The notes beneath the pieces are model-generated. The model worked only from the letters and a program-made list of their open reading frames with translations. It had not been told where the DNA came from and made no database searches. 64,000 bases of DNA, from assembly GCF_037154075.1 (NCBI RefSeq), contig NZ_JBANRJ010000001.1, forward strand, positions 738,001 to 802,000, in the 5' to 3' direction. A program made the position numbers and the translations under genes. Positions 52,191 through 61,559 of the stretch are shown piece after piece. Origin of the DNA: Sphingobium aromaticiconvertens. Lineage in GTDB: Bacteria; Pseudomonadota; Alphaproteobacteria; Sphingomonadales; Sphingomonadaceae. Positions within the stretch are counted from its first letter, which is position 1; every line of letters begins with the position of its first letter.

Positions 52191-53693
52191 ATGCGCACCA
52201 TTACCAATTTCATCGATGGCGTTTCCGTCGCCCCGTCGCAAAATCCCCGCCTGGGTGAGATTTTCGCGCCGACCATCGGCCAGGTGCAGGCCCATGTCGA
52301 ACTCGGCACGCCCGCCGATCTCGATGCCGCCGTCGCCAGCGCGGTCGCCGCCCAGCCCGCCTGGGCCGCCATGAACCCGCAGCGCCGCGCCCGCGTGATG
52401 TTCAATTTCAAGGCGCTCATTGAAAAGAATATGGACGCGCTCGCCGAAATGCTGGCGTCCGAACATGGCAAGGTGATCGCCGACGCGAAGGGCGACATTC
52501 AACGCGGTCTGGATGTGGTCGAGTTTGCCTGCGGCATCCCGCATCTGCTGAAGGGCGAATATACCGAAGGGGCAGGGCCGGGCATCGACGTCTATTCGGT
52601 GCGTCAGGCACTGGGCGTGGTCGCGGGCATCACCCCGTTCAACTTTCCGGCGATGATCCCGCTGTGGATGCTGGCCCCGGCCATCGCCTGCGGCAACGCC
52701 TTCATCCTCAAGCCCTCCGAGCGTGATCCGTCGGTGCCGGTGATGCTGGCCGAACTGCTGATCGAGGCGGGCCTGCCCAAGGGTATCCTCAACGTCGTCC
52801 ATGGCGACAAGGTGACGGTCGACGCGATCCTCGACCATCGCGATATCAAGGCGGTCAGCTTCGTCGGCTCCTCCGACATCGCCCAATATGTCTATGGTCG
52901 CGGCGCGGCTAACGGCAAGCGGATGCAGTGCATGGGCGGCGCGAAGAATCACGGCATCATCATGCCCGACGCCGACATCGATCAGGCGGTCGCCGACATT
53001 CTTGGCGCGGCCTATGGCTCGGCGGGCGAGCGGTGCATGGCGCTGCCCGTCGTCACCCCGGTGGGCGAGCAGACCGCCACTATCCTGCGCGCCAAGCTGG
53101 TCGAGGAAATCGAGAAGCTGAAGGTCGGCATCTCCGCCGATCCCGACGCCCATTATGGCCCGGTCGTCAGCGCCCAGCACAAGGCGCGGATCGAGAACTA
53201 TATCGACATGGCGGTCAGGGAAGGCGCGGAACTGGTTATCGACGGCCGGGGCTTCTCGCTCCAGGGCTATGAGGACGGCTATTTCCTGGCCCCCACGCTG
53301 CTCGACCGCGTGACCCCGCAGATGCAAAGCTATCAGGAGGAAATCTTTGGCCCCGTGCTTCAGATCCTGCGCGCCGACACGTTCGAGGAGGCTGTTCGCT
53401 ATCCCTCGGAGCATCAGTACGGGAACGGCGTCGCCATCTTCACCCGCAACGGCGACTTCGCCCGCCGCTTCGCCGCGTCGGTCGAGGTGGGGATGGTCGG
53501 CATCAACGTGCCGATCCCGGTGCCCGTCTCCTACCACAGTTTCGGCGGCTGGAAGCGGTCGGGCTTTGGCGACATGAACCAGTACGGCATGGACGGCGTG
53601 CGCTTCTACACGCGGGTCAAGACGATCACCCAGCGCTGGCCCAGCGGCGGGTCCGTCAGCGACCAGAGCTTCGTCATCCCGACGATGGATTGA
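52191..53693 (+). CDS. mmsA: CoA-acylating methylmalonate-semialdehyde dehydrogenase
   Basis: 500 residues from the ATG at 52191 (AAGGAG upstream), the standard family length. FIDGVSVAPSQNPRLGEIFA, GITPFNFPAMIPLWMLAPAI and the catalytic cysteine in AYGSAGERCMALPVVTPVGE distinguish MmsA from ordinary aldehyde dehydrogenases. It converts methylmalonate or malonate semialdehyde to propionyl- or acetyl-CoA with NAD and CoA. Here it may process a C3 fragment released during degradation. The thiolase follows after 92 bp. Confidence 0.9.
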   Translation: MRTITNFIDGVSVAPSQNPRLGEIFAPTIGQVQAHVELGTPADLDAAVASAVAAQPAWAAMNPQRRARVMFNFKALIEKNMDALAEMLASEHGKVIADAKGDIQRGLDVVEFACGIPHLLKGEYTEGAGPGIDVYSVRQALGVVAGITPFNFPAMIPLWMLAPAIACGNAFILKPSERDPSVPVMLAELLIEAGLPKGILNVVHGDKVTVDAILDHRDIKAVSFVGSSDIAQYVYGRGAANGKRMQCMGGAKNHGIIMPDADIDQAVADILGAAYGSAGERCMALPVVTPVGEQTATILRAKLVEEIEKLKVGISADPDAHYGPVVSAQHKARIENYIDMAVREGAELVIDGRGFSLQGYEDGYFLAPTLLDRVTPQMQSYQEEIFGPVLQILRADTFEEAVRYPSEHQYGNGVAIFTRNGDFARRFAASVEVGMVGINVPIPVPVSYHSFGGWKRSGFGDMNQYGMDGVRFYTRVKTITQRWPSGGSVSDQSFVIPTMD

Positions 53694-53785
53694 TCGAGCG
53701 GATGCGCGGGGCGGACGGTTGACAGTCCGCCGCGGCATCGCCACATCTACTCACGAGTAGCTTTTCCGTTTCTAAGGACATGTCC

Positions 53786-54967
53786 ATGACCGATCCTGTC
53801 GTCATCGCCGGTTACGCCCGCACGCCAATGGGTGGTTTTCAGGGCGCGCTCTCCGCGCTTAAAGCGACCGAGCTTGGTTCCGCCGCCGTTGCCGCCGCCG
53901 TCGAGCGCGCTGGCGTAAGCCCTGATGCCATCGACCGCATCTATATGGGCTGCGTCCTGCCCGCCGGTCTTGGTCAGGCGCCCGCGCGTCAGGCGGCGCT
54001 GGGCGCGGGCCTCTCCAAATCGGTGGAAGCCACGACCGTCAACAAGATGTGCGGATCGGGGATGCAGGCGGCGATCATGGCATGGGATGCCCTGGCCGCA
54101 GGCAGCGCCGACATCATCATCGCGGGCGGCATGGAAAGCATGACCAACGCCCCTTATGCGCTGCCCAAGCATCGTGCGGGCGCCCGCATCGGTCATGACC
54201 GGATCATCGATACGATGATGATGGACGGCCTTGAGGATGCCTATGAACCCGGCAAGGCGATGGGCGTCTTTGCCGAGGACGCGGTGCAGGCATATCAGTT
54301 CACCCGCGCCGATCAGGACGATTATGCGCTGCGCTCGCTGGAGCGCGCCAATGCCGCGATCAACAGCGGCGGCTTCGAAAAGGAAATCGTACCGGTTACG
54401 GTGAAGGGCCGGGGCGGGGACACCGTCGTCGCGGTGGACGAACAGCCCGGCAAGGCGCGGCCCGACAAGATTCCCGGCCTCAAGCCCGCTTTCCTCAAGG
54501 ACGGCACCATCACCGCCGCCAACGCTTCGTCCATCTCGGACGGCGCCGCCGCGCTGGTGATGACGCGCAAGAGCGTCGCCGAGAAGCTGGGCCTGCCCAT
54601 TGTCGCCACGGTCGTCGCCCACGCCGCCCATGCGCATGAACCGGGCCTGTTCACCACCGCGCCGGTGCCCGCGATTGGCAAGCTGCTGGAACGGGCCGGC
54701 TGGTCGGCTGAAGATGTCGATCTGTACGAGGTCAACGAAGCCTTTGCCGTGGTCGCCATGATCGCGGCGCGCGATCTCAACATCCCGGCCGAAAAGCTGA
54801 ACGTCAACGGGGGCGCGACCGCGCTTGGCCATCCGATCGGCGCCAGCGGCGCGCGCATATTGGTGACGCTGCTCGCGGCGCTGGAAGCACGCGGCCTCAA
54901 GCGTGGCGTCGCCAGCCTCTGCATCGGCGGTGGCGAAGCCACGGCGATGGCGGTCGAACTGGCCTGA
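53786..54967 (+). CDS. Acetyl-CoA C-acyltransferase (thiolase)
   Basis: 393 residues from the ATG at 53786 (AAGGA 7 bases upstream; the ATG at 53780 sits too close). The acyl-accepting cysteine is in NKMCGSGMQAAIMA, and the second pair is GGATALGHPIGASGARI and SLCIGGGEATAMAVE. It would cleave a 3-ketoacyl-CoA at the end of a beta-oxidation cycle. It ends the catabolic block and is followed by a hairpin. Confidence 0.93.
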   Translation: MTDPVVIAGYARTPMGGFQGALSALKATELGSAAVAAAVERAGVSPDAIDRIYMGCVLPAGLGQAPARQAALGAGLSKSVEATTVNKMCGSGMQAAIMAWDALAAGSADIIIAGGMESMTNAPYALPKHRAGARIGHDRIIDTMMMDGLEDAYEPGKAMGVFAEDAVQAYQFTRADQDDYALRSLERANAAINSGGFEKEIVPVTVKGRGGDTVVAVDEQPGKARPDKIPGLKPAFLKDGTITAANASSISDGAAALVMTRKSVAEKLGLPIVATVVAHAAHAHEPGLFTTAPVPAIGKLLERAGWSAEDVDLYEVNEAFAVVAMIAARDLNIPAEKLNVNGGATALGHPIGASGARILVTLLAALEARGLKRGVASLCIGGGEATAMAVELA

Positions 54968-54980
54968 TTTTCCGTGAAAC

Positions 54981-55010
54981 CGCGCCGCTGCACCATATTG
55001 CAGCGGCGCG
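54981..55010. terminator. Hairpin after the thiolase gene
   Basis: CGCGCCGCTGCA (54981-54992) and its exact complement (54999-55010) flank a six-base loop. There is no T tract, so termination efficiency is uncertain. Confidence 0.5.
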
Positions 55011-55033
55011 ATCACGCTGGTAGACGAGCGGCC

Positions 55034-55261
55034 ATGACCCAGCCGCCCGAAATCCTCCGCGTTTCCAAATCCCGTGTCGCCTGCGACGGATCAGGTGACA
55101 TTCCCGCCGCGCTCGGCCATCCGCGCGTTTTCCTGGAAATCGATGAGCATGGCTATGTCGATTGCGGCTATTGCGACAAGCGCTTCGTCCTGATCGGTGG
55201 CCCCGCTGATGGTCCCGAAGCTGCTGCCGCCCCCGATATCGCATCGGGCGCCAGCCTCTAA
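55034..55261 (+). CDS. Zinc-finger (CHCC) domain protein
   Basis: 75 residues from the ATG at 55034. The pattern [23 protein letters not shown] and [12 protein letters not shown] is the zf-CHCC domain, related to the NDUFS6/mitochondrial complex I zinc subunit and common as a small stand-alone protein in alphaproteobacteria. It is a housekeeping-type gene, marking the likely edge of the accessory block. Confidence 0.88.
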   Translation: MTQPPEILRVSKSRVACDGSGDIPAALGHPRVFLEIDEHGYVDCGYCDKRFVLIGGPADGPEAAAAPDIASGASL

Positions 55262-55292
55262 ATCCTGGTGAAGAGGCGGCGGTTCCGTCGCT

Positions 55293-56030
55293 TCAGGACG
55301 GCATTTCCACCTTCGCAGGCAGGCTGTTCTGTCCCAGGAAATGGGCGATGATCTGCGTCCGGTTGCGGGCGCCCGCCTGTTCCATGATCGCCCGGATATG
55401 AACCTTCACCGTGCTTTCGCTGATCAGGAGCTGCCGGGCGATCAGCTTGTTGGACAGGCCGAGCGCAAGCAGGCGCAGGACATCCTGTTGGCGCGGGGTC
55501 AGCCCATGGAACCGCCGATGATCTATATCGCCCTTGCCCGTCCGGGGAGAGCTGCTTTCGCCCAGCGCATCACGCACGACCTGCAATATGTGGCTGGGAT
55601 AGACGATCAGGTCGCGGCGGACGACGTGTATCGCCTCGACCAGCAGGTCGAGTCCTACATCACTGGTCAGGAAACCACGCGCTCCGTGGCGCAGGCTATC
55701 CAGCACTTCGTCCGTTTCGTTCCCATCCGCCATGACAATCATGGCGGCATCCGGCCAGCGAATCGCTGCATCTGTCAGTTGAGCCGCCCGGCTCGCATTC
55801 GCTGGACCTGCCTTGAATCCCTGAAACAGGAGCAGATCGGGCTTTTCGCCGTCTGGCGTTCCAGCGATGTCGCCGGTCCCTCGCGCCCGCAATCCAACGG
55901 CGTGGTCCAGCACGGCAAGCGTGCAACTGCGTCCCAGCGGTGAAGGGTCGATCACCAGCACCGCAATGTCCTTATCCCTTGATGCTGAGGGGCTGTGGCG
56001 TGGCATGTTGGGAACGACCGGGTTACGCAT
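55293..56030 (-). CDS. LuxR-family regulator with degenerate receiver domain
   Basis: 245 residues. The C-terminal HTH is LTPRQQDVLRLLALGLSNKL plus IARQLLISESTVKVHIRAIM (residues 178-217). The N-terminal domain has the receiver fold (IAVLVIDPSPLGR, AAMIVMADGNETDEVLDSLR, GARGFLTSDVGLDLLVEAI), but the phospho-accepting aspartate after beta-3 reads DLLLFQGF, so it is probably not phosphorylated. It overlaps the end of the Wzc-like gene by eight bases and may control the polysaccharide genes. No partner kinase is adjacent. Confidence 0.88.
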   Translation of the reverse strand: MRNPVVPNMPRHSPSASRDKDIAVLVIDPSPLGRSCTLAVLDHAVGLRARGTGDIAGTPDGEKPDLLLFQGFKAGPANASRAAQLTDAAIRWPDAAMIVMADGNETDEVLDSLRHGARGFLTSDVGLDLLVEAIHVVRRDLIVYPSHILQVVRDALGESSSPRTGKGDIDHRRFHGLTPRQQDVLRLLALGLSNKLIARQLLISESTVKVHIRAIMEQAGARNRTQIIAHFLGQNSLPAKVEMPS

Positions 56031-58326
56031 GGATACGGCGACCCCTTATCCGCCCGAAGACATCGCTTATGCGTTCGCGCCAGCTAAGGGGTCGAGGGAC
56101 TTCGCCACTATAATAAGCGGCGGCATCGACATAGAATTGCACCGAGTCGCCATAGCCGCGCCGCGCATGCTCCACATAATCGACCCGGTTGAACACCGCC
56201 GCCGCCACATTGTTGTGCAGAAGGTGAAGGGAGGCACGGGCCTGCTCGATCGTGGTGTGCCCCCAGCGCAGAACCAGTAGCGTGGAATCGGCCACGTCCG
56301 TCAATGTTCGGGCGTCGCGCACGGCCAGCGCCGCAGGCGCATTGATGATGATCAGGTCGAAGCGTTCGCGCAAATCGTCGAACAACATCCGGATGCGGCC
56401 GACCCGTATCAACGATGCCGGGTCGCGCACCGGTTCGCGGGTGCTCAAAACGGTTGGCTTGTAAGTCGTGATGCCCCGCTCTTCATGCGGACGCTCGCTG
56501 CTGATCAACGCCTTTGGTCCATCGACTTCGCCGGACAGGAAGTCGACCAGATCGGGACCGTCAATCCGCCGCTGCATTTCCTGCAAGGCGCCCGGACGAC
56601 GCAGGTCGAGGTCGACCACCACCGCCCGCCGCCCCATGGCAGAGGCCGCCGCCGCCAGGCTGAGCGCCACCACTGATTTGCCGTCGCCGGGCAGGGGGGA
56701 TGTGATGAGAACGGTCTGCGGTCCTTCCTTCTTGGCCAGTTGCGCGACCTCTGCGTGCAGGGAGCGCGCAACCTCGGCGAACAGCGACTGCGGTTCGCGA
56801 ATGACCAGGCTTTCCTCCGGATCGGCGCTGGCGTCCGTGTCGATGTTGGGCAGCATTGCAAAGGTCGGCAGCCCGAACAGGCGCCGCACCTGGTCGCTGG
56901 TCCTCAGCTTGTTGTCAAACATCTCGATCGCCAGCACCAGGAGCAGCGAAAAGATGAGCGAGCCGGCAAAGGCGCTGGCCAGCGCTTTCTTGGGGGTCGG
57001 ATAGATCGGGCTGGTCGGCACGACCGCGCCCGATATCTGGGTCGAATTGACGCCGGTTGAGGAGAGTTCTGCCTTCACTTCCTGCGCGCGCTGGGCAGTC
57101 GCGACATAGACCTGCCGCGCGGTGTCCGCCTGCCGTTCCAGTTCGGCCAGGTCCACGGAGTTCTGCGTATTGGCATAAGCCTTGGCTGTTATCGCCTGAA
57201 GCTGTGCGGCCAGGCGGGAGGCGCGCGCGCTCGCGCTGGCCGCTTCGCTCTGGGCAAGACCGGATTCGCGGGCGGCGTCCGCCGCCGCGTTGGCTTGGGA
57301 CGCTGCCAGGACGGCGCGTTGTTCCTTGCCCATATTCTGTGTCAGCTCGGTCATCTGGGCATTGAGTGTGACCAGATCAGGATGTCCGGGGCCAAAGCTG
57401 GCCGACAGGCGCGCTTTTTCCCGCAGCAAAGTGTCATAGTCCCGTTGCTGCTGCTGCAGCAGGGAGGAGGTGGCGCCTGCGGTCGTCCGTATCGAAGCCG
57501 CCCGCGCTACACCCGCCGATCGCGCGGCCATTGCGGCCTGCATGCCGCTGGCCGATGCCGTTTCGGTGGCGATCCGGTTGATCTGTTGCAGATCTTCCGT
57601 GCCGCCCGCACCGACCAGCATGCCGCGGTTGCGGCGGAAATCGGCGACCTTCCTGTCGGCCTGTTGCAAGGCGACAGCCATGCGCTGGGCTTCGCGCGAA
57701 ATGGCGTCGTACATCTCGTCCCGACGATTGTTCCGACGGCTTGTGCGCTGGGCCTGAAGGCTCTTTACATATTGATTGGCGATGAGGGTCGCGAGTTCCG
57801 CGTCGTCAGTGGTCACGACGACGTCGATGAAATCGGATTCGGGGCTGCTCAGTATCTTGGTCATGTCCTGAAGTTTGAGCGATGCGCTATCGATGGCTTC
57901 CCCGACCTTCTTGTTGTTGGTCACGATGGCTTCGCCCATGAAGGATCGATTGTAGACGAGCCGGAGGTCGCGAACGACGCGTTCCGCCAGTGCTCGCGAA
58001 CGGAAGGTGCGCGCTTCGTTGGCCACGCGCTGCTGATTGCGCGCCGCAATTTCCGCCTGGTTGGCGCCGGCATTATCATTAAGTTCGACCTGGATCGTCG
58101 AAGCGGCCTGATATTGCGGCGTGGCCAACAACTGGGTGACGAGCGTGACGAGCATGGACAGCCCGACGATGGCGCCCACCATCAGTCGATGGCGGCGCAA
58201 CATCTGCCATGCCTGGCGGACGGTCAGTTGCTGAAGTTCGGGCTGCCCCGTCATGTCGACGGTCTGCTCGTTCCTCTTGTCGCCTGGCGCTGCGCGCCGG
58301 TCGCCGATCATCGCTGCATATGTCAT
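56023..58326 (-). CDS. Wzc-like polysaccharide co-polymerase with tyrosine-kinase domain
   Basis: 767 residues. The N-terminal Wzz domain begins LTVRQAWQMLRRHRLMVGAI with a membrane helix, followed by a long coiled-coil periplasmic region and a second helix near SAFAGSLIFSLLLVLAIEMF. The cytoplasmic BY-kinase has Walker A SPLPGDGKSVVALSLA and Walker A' VVDLDLRRPG. The C-terminus contains tyrosines (RRGYGDSVQFYVDAAAYYSG) that could be autophosphorylated. It controls chain length and export of an exopolysaccharide. Confidence 0.92.
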   Translation of the reverse strand: MTYAAMIGDRRAAPGDKRNEQTVDMTGQPELQQLTVRQAWQMLRRHRLMVGAIVGLSMLVTLVTQLLATPQYQAASTIQVELNDNAGANQAEIAARNQQRVANEARTFRSRALAERVVRDLRLVYNRSFMGEAIVTNNKKVGEAIDSASLKLQDMTKILSSPESDFIDVVVTTDDAELATLIANQYVKSLQAQRTSRRNNRRDEMYDAISREAQRMAVALQQADRKVADFRRNRGMLVGAGGTEDLQQINRIATETASASGMQAAMAARSAGVARAASIRTTAGATSSLLQQQQRDYDTLLREKARLSASFGPGHPDLVTLNAQMTELTQNMGKEQRAVLAASQANAAADAARESGLAQSEAASASARASRLAAQLQAITAKAYANTQNSVDLAELERQADTARQVYVATAQRAQEVKAELSSTGVNSTQISGAVVPTSPIYPTPKKALASAFAGSLIFSLLLVLAIEMFDNKLRTSDQVRRLFGLPTFAMLPNIDTDASADPEESLVIREPQSLFAEVARSLHAEVAQLAKKEGPQTVLITSPLPGDGKSVVALSLAAAASAMGRRAVVVDLDLRRPGALQEMQRRIDGPDLVDFLSGEVDGPKALISSERPHEERGITTYKPTVLSTREPVRDPASLIRVGRIRMLFDDLRERFDLIIINAPAALAVRDARTLTDVADSTLLVLRWGHTTIEQARASLHLLHNNVAAAVFNRVDYVEHARRGYGDSVQFYVDAAAYYSGEVPRPLSWRERISDVFGRIRGRRIHA

Positions 58327-58463
58327 TCACTGTCCTCGGACGTCGATCGGGTGATCATGATTGCCCGCTCCCCAAGCGTTTTGATCCGCGCCGATAGTGC
58401 CGCTTCCTGTCGACCCGGAGCAAAAGCTATTGGGGGGCTGACAGCGCGCATTCTGACTAAGAC

Positions 58464-59612
58464 TTATGGATAGGCAGACAGGCTGGCAGGTGTGGTCGCC
58501 GAAACAGCATCCGTATGAACGACGCCACGCAGCCTTTCGTACACGCGCAGATGATTGTCGACATAGGCCTCGATTGAATGCCCGCGCGCCGTCGTGATCG
58601 CGCCTCGGGACAAATCTGCATGCAAGGCCGGATCGGAAATTGACCGGTCGATCGCTGCGGCCAATGCCTCGGGACATCCTCCCTGAGCCAGCAGGCCGTT
58701 GACGCCATCGCTTATGATATCGACATTGCCCGCAACCTGTGTCGCGATGACCGGCAACCCGGTCGCCATTGCTTCCAGGATCGCGATCGGCAATCCTTCA
58801 TAGAGGGAACTGTTCACGAACAGGTCCGCCTGTAAAAGCAGGTCGTTTATGTCGCTGCGAGTGCCGAGCAGTTCGACCATGTCGGACACACCCTCGGCGT
58901 TCACCAGGCTTTGCAAGTCGTGCAGCAATGCGCCGCCGCCAACGATGCGGAACTGTGCGCGTTGGCCGCGTTCGGCAAGGCGCGCTCGTAAAGGCTTTGC
59001 GGCGCGGATGAGCGTGGGGTAATCCTTTTGCGCCGTCAGTGCGCCGACACTGATGATCTGCACCGGATCTCCAGGTCGCGAACGTGGTGTGTCCGTAAAA
59101 TAGTCCTCGCCAACGGCATTGCGGATCGCCGTGATCCGTCGGCTGGTGTGCGACCGTATCAGCCTGGCGCACTCTTCGCTAATCGCCACATATTCGCCCG
59201 CAACGCGGTCGAAGAGGTGGAAAAGCGGCAGAGGAAAGGAAAAGCGCGTGTTATGATGCGTTAGCACCACCGGCGCGGCAGGCCGGGCCAGCCACAGCAT
59301 CGGCAGGGCGCGGGCAGTGTGGGTGTGGATAACGTCTGGCTGGACCGCGCGGATCAACCGCCGCAAGGCCATCATGCCGGAAAGCGGGTCGCGTCGGGCG
59401 GACAGCCCCAGGGAATGGGCTTCGCCACCGCCATCGGTTATTTTCGATCGCAATATCTGCTCAAACGCTGCGCTGTTGCCGAGCGTCTCTGCGTCGCACA
59501 GGGCCGCTACGACCGGCGCATGTCCGACCCGTGCAAAGCCGCGCGACAGGTTGGTGACGAGTGTTTCCGCTCCGCCCGAAGTGAAGCTGGTGATGATGGA
59601 AAGAATACGCAT
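58464..59612 (-). CDS. GT4-family glycosyltransferase
   Basis: 382 residues. MRILSIITSFTSGGAETLVT is the GT-B start with the acceptor-side glycine loop; PDVIHTHTARAL and the donor-side E-x7-E in YEGLPIAILEAMATGLPVIA identify GT family 4. It would add a sugar to an undecaprenyl-linked repeat of the exopolysaccharide. The 137-bp gap to the Wzc gene shows no other gene. Confidence 0.9.
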   Translation of the reverse strand: MRILSIITSFTSGGAETLVTNLSRGFARVGHAPVVAALCDAETLGNSAAFEQILRSKITDGGGEAHSLGLSARRDPLSGMMALRRLIRAVQPDVIHTHTARALPMLWLARPAAPVVLTHHNTRFSFPLPLFHLFDRVAGEYVAISEECARLIRSHTSRRITAIRNAVGEDYFTDTPRSRPGDPVQIISVGALTAQKDYPTLIRAAKPLRARLAERGQRAQFRIVGGGALLHDLQSLVNAEGVSDMVELLGTRSDINDLLLQADLFVNSSLYEGLPIAILEAMATGLPVIATQVAGNVDIISDGVNGLLAQGGCPEALAAAIDRSISDPALHADLSRGAITTARGHSIEAYVDNHLRVYERLRGVVHTDAVSATTPASLSAYP

Positions 59613-59618
59613 CTGCGG

Positions 59619-60020
59619 CTAAGGCTCGATGCCAGCGCCCAGCAGCAGCGAATGTGCCTGGGGTGTCAGCCGATGGTTGCACCGATCGCGCATACGCGTT
59701 CGCATAGGGGCGAAGCGGGGGGCGAACACCACCTCATCCAGTATGTCGTCGATGACGGCCGCTTCGCCAAAGCGGGCGCGACGGGTTGCATCACCCGCGC
59801 CAAGGGCGGGCAGAGCGAACCTCGCGCGACGCCTTTTATCTGTATCGGGGATGGCTGCTCCATGCACCGCGTTCAAAGCTCCCGTGATCGGCAATTGCCC
59901 TTGAAGACAGCTTGCTTGTCTTCCCTGGCCATTGCTGAGTCTATCATCCTTGCGAGGTAGACTTCGGCAATTCGGGCCGATGTGTAGGCTTGTTCCATCG
60001 GCAAGTTGGACGAGTGACAC
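59619..60020 (-). other. Possible small gene just upstream of the glycosyltransferase
   Basis: An arginine-rich open frame of up to 133 codons ends 6 bp before the glycosyltransferase start (last residues LTPQAHSLLLGAGIEP). The close spacing would fit translational coupling, but the start is unclear and I recognise no family. The rest of 59613-60118, especially from 60001, is AT-rich and looks intergenic. Confidence 0.22.
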
Positions 60021-60122
60021 AATTATTTGTGTTAAAAATCAGGAAAGTTATCGTTTCGAAGCCGTCATGGAGAAGTAATAATTGCATTTACGGAACAATA
60101 TGACGAAGATGGCTTTATCTAG

Positions 60123-60965
60123 GGTCAGGACCTGTTAAATTGCTTGCGCATTGGGTGATGGGTTGATTCAATAGCAGCGTTAGGAGGCGCTGCCGATGGA
60201 TGTTCCGTTTCTGCTGAGTGAGGCGCAGATGCGCCGGATCGAGCCGTATTTTCCCTTGTCTCATGGGGTGCCAAGAGTGGATGATCGGCGGATAGTGTCT
60301 GGGATCATTTACGTCATCAAGCACGGGCTGATGTGGCGCGACGCGCCCAAGGAGTATGGCCCACACAAGACGATCTACAATCGTTTCATCCGCTGGAGCA
60401 GGCTCGGCGTGTTCAACAAAATCTTCGCTGGCTTGGCAGCAAAGGGCGGCAAGCCCGACCAGTTGATGATCGATGCAACCCACCTGAAAGCACACCGGAC
60501 GGCGGCAAGCCTGCTTAAAAAGGGGATGTTCCCCGACGTATCGGACGCACCAAAGGCGGCCTGAACTCCAAGCTACATGCCGTATGCGATGGCAAAGGCC
60601 GACCGCTCATCATGCTGCTCAGTGAAGGGCAGATGAGCGATTATAAGGGCGCTGCACTGATGATCGATGCCTTCCCGAAGGCAAAGGTCCTGCTGGGCGA
60701 CAAGGGCTATGACGCCGACTGGTTCCGCGCGGCACTGGCCGACCGCAAGATCACGGCCTGCATCCCGTCAAAGGGGAACCGGAAAGTGCCCATTCCACAC
60801 GACACGGCGCTCTATAGACAGCGGCACAAAGTCGAGAATATGTTCGGCAGGATCAAGGACTGGCGGCGCATCCACACGCGCTACGATCGTTGCGCCCATA
60901 CCTTCATGTCCGCCATCTGCATCGCCGCGACCGTTATATTCTGGATCAATCAATGAGTCCTGACC
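60123..60965 (+). mobile_element. IS5-family element, IS427-group, with CTAG target duplication
   Basis: The ends are GGTCAGGAC (60123) and its complement GTCCTGACC (ending 60965), flanked on both sides by CTAG (60119-60122 and 60966-60969). The 843-bp length and duplication fit the IS427 group. It sits in an AT-rich intergenic stretch and does not visibly break a gene. Confidence 0.9.
60196..60956 (+). CDS. IS5-family transposase made by -1 frameshifting
   Basis: Two frames cover the element: 60196-60564 (122 residues, opening MDVPFLLSEAQMRRIEPYFP) and a second frame to 60956. They join near 60516-60524 at CTTAAAAAGGGG, where a -1 shift gives LLKKG followed by DVPRRIGRTKGGLNSKLHAV. DDE residues are D in DQLMIDATHLKAH, D in LLGDKGYDADWF and E in KVENMFGRIKDWRRIHTRYD. 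Programmed frameshifting is usual in this group. Confidence 0.88.
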
Positions 60966-61234
60966 CTAGATTAAGAATGCTCTGAACGACCCGACCACGG
61001 CTGCTTCTGGCGTTTCCAAGTTGATTTTTCCAGAGCGTGGTATTGAGCAGGGACTTTAAAAATAAAGCCTGTTTTCAGGTTGGCTAGACCAGCTATATCC
61101 CGATCGTGGCAAGGTTCATTGCCATTTTGTAACTTGTAACGATCTTTGAGCGGTCTATAGTATTTTTGAGGATTTCTTAATGTTTGGCGTAAATGATGCC
61201 CAGTTCGAAGTATAGAATGATGTCTAAGGACCGA

Positions 61235-61522
61235 ATGATGTCCTTGGTGGAGCAGCCATTATATGATGGCACTGATGAGTCGGGTGCAGCTCAGGCCGAT
61301 GGGCAAGAGGCTATGCTTGACGCCAGCCGCAAGATTGCATTGATCTGCGCGGATCTGATTGACGCCGGACTGTCCGAACATATGGTCGCCGAAGCGATGA
61401 TGGGCGCCACCATTCATTTTTACGATGCGGCCGGGCTGGCTGAAAAAATGCCGGACATATTGCGGCTGAAGGCGGACCGCATCCAGCAGATATTGCTCAA
61501 GAAGGACGAACGTCACAATTGA
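61235..61522 (+). CDS. Small hypothetical protein
   Basis: 95 residues from the ATG at 61235 (TAAGGACCGA upstream); an ATG at 61193 is possible. The protein is helical and acidic in the first half (ASRKIALICADLIDAGLSEH and MVAEAMMGATIHFYDAAGLA), ending with a charged helix. I recognise no family. It lies between the IS and the convergent glycosyltransferase. The 269 bp before it (60966-61234) is AT-rich without recognisable genes. Confidence 0.55.
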   Translation: MMSLVEQPLYDGTDESGAAQADGQEAMLDASRKIALICADLIDAGLSEHMVAEAMMGATIHFYDAAGLAEKMPDILRLKADRIQQILLKKDERHN

Positions 61523-61559
61523 TCGGAGCGCTGGCAATCGGGGTGTCGGGCCTGCCCGG

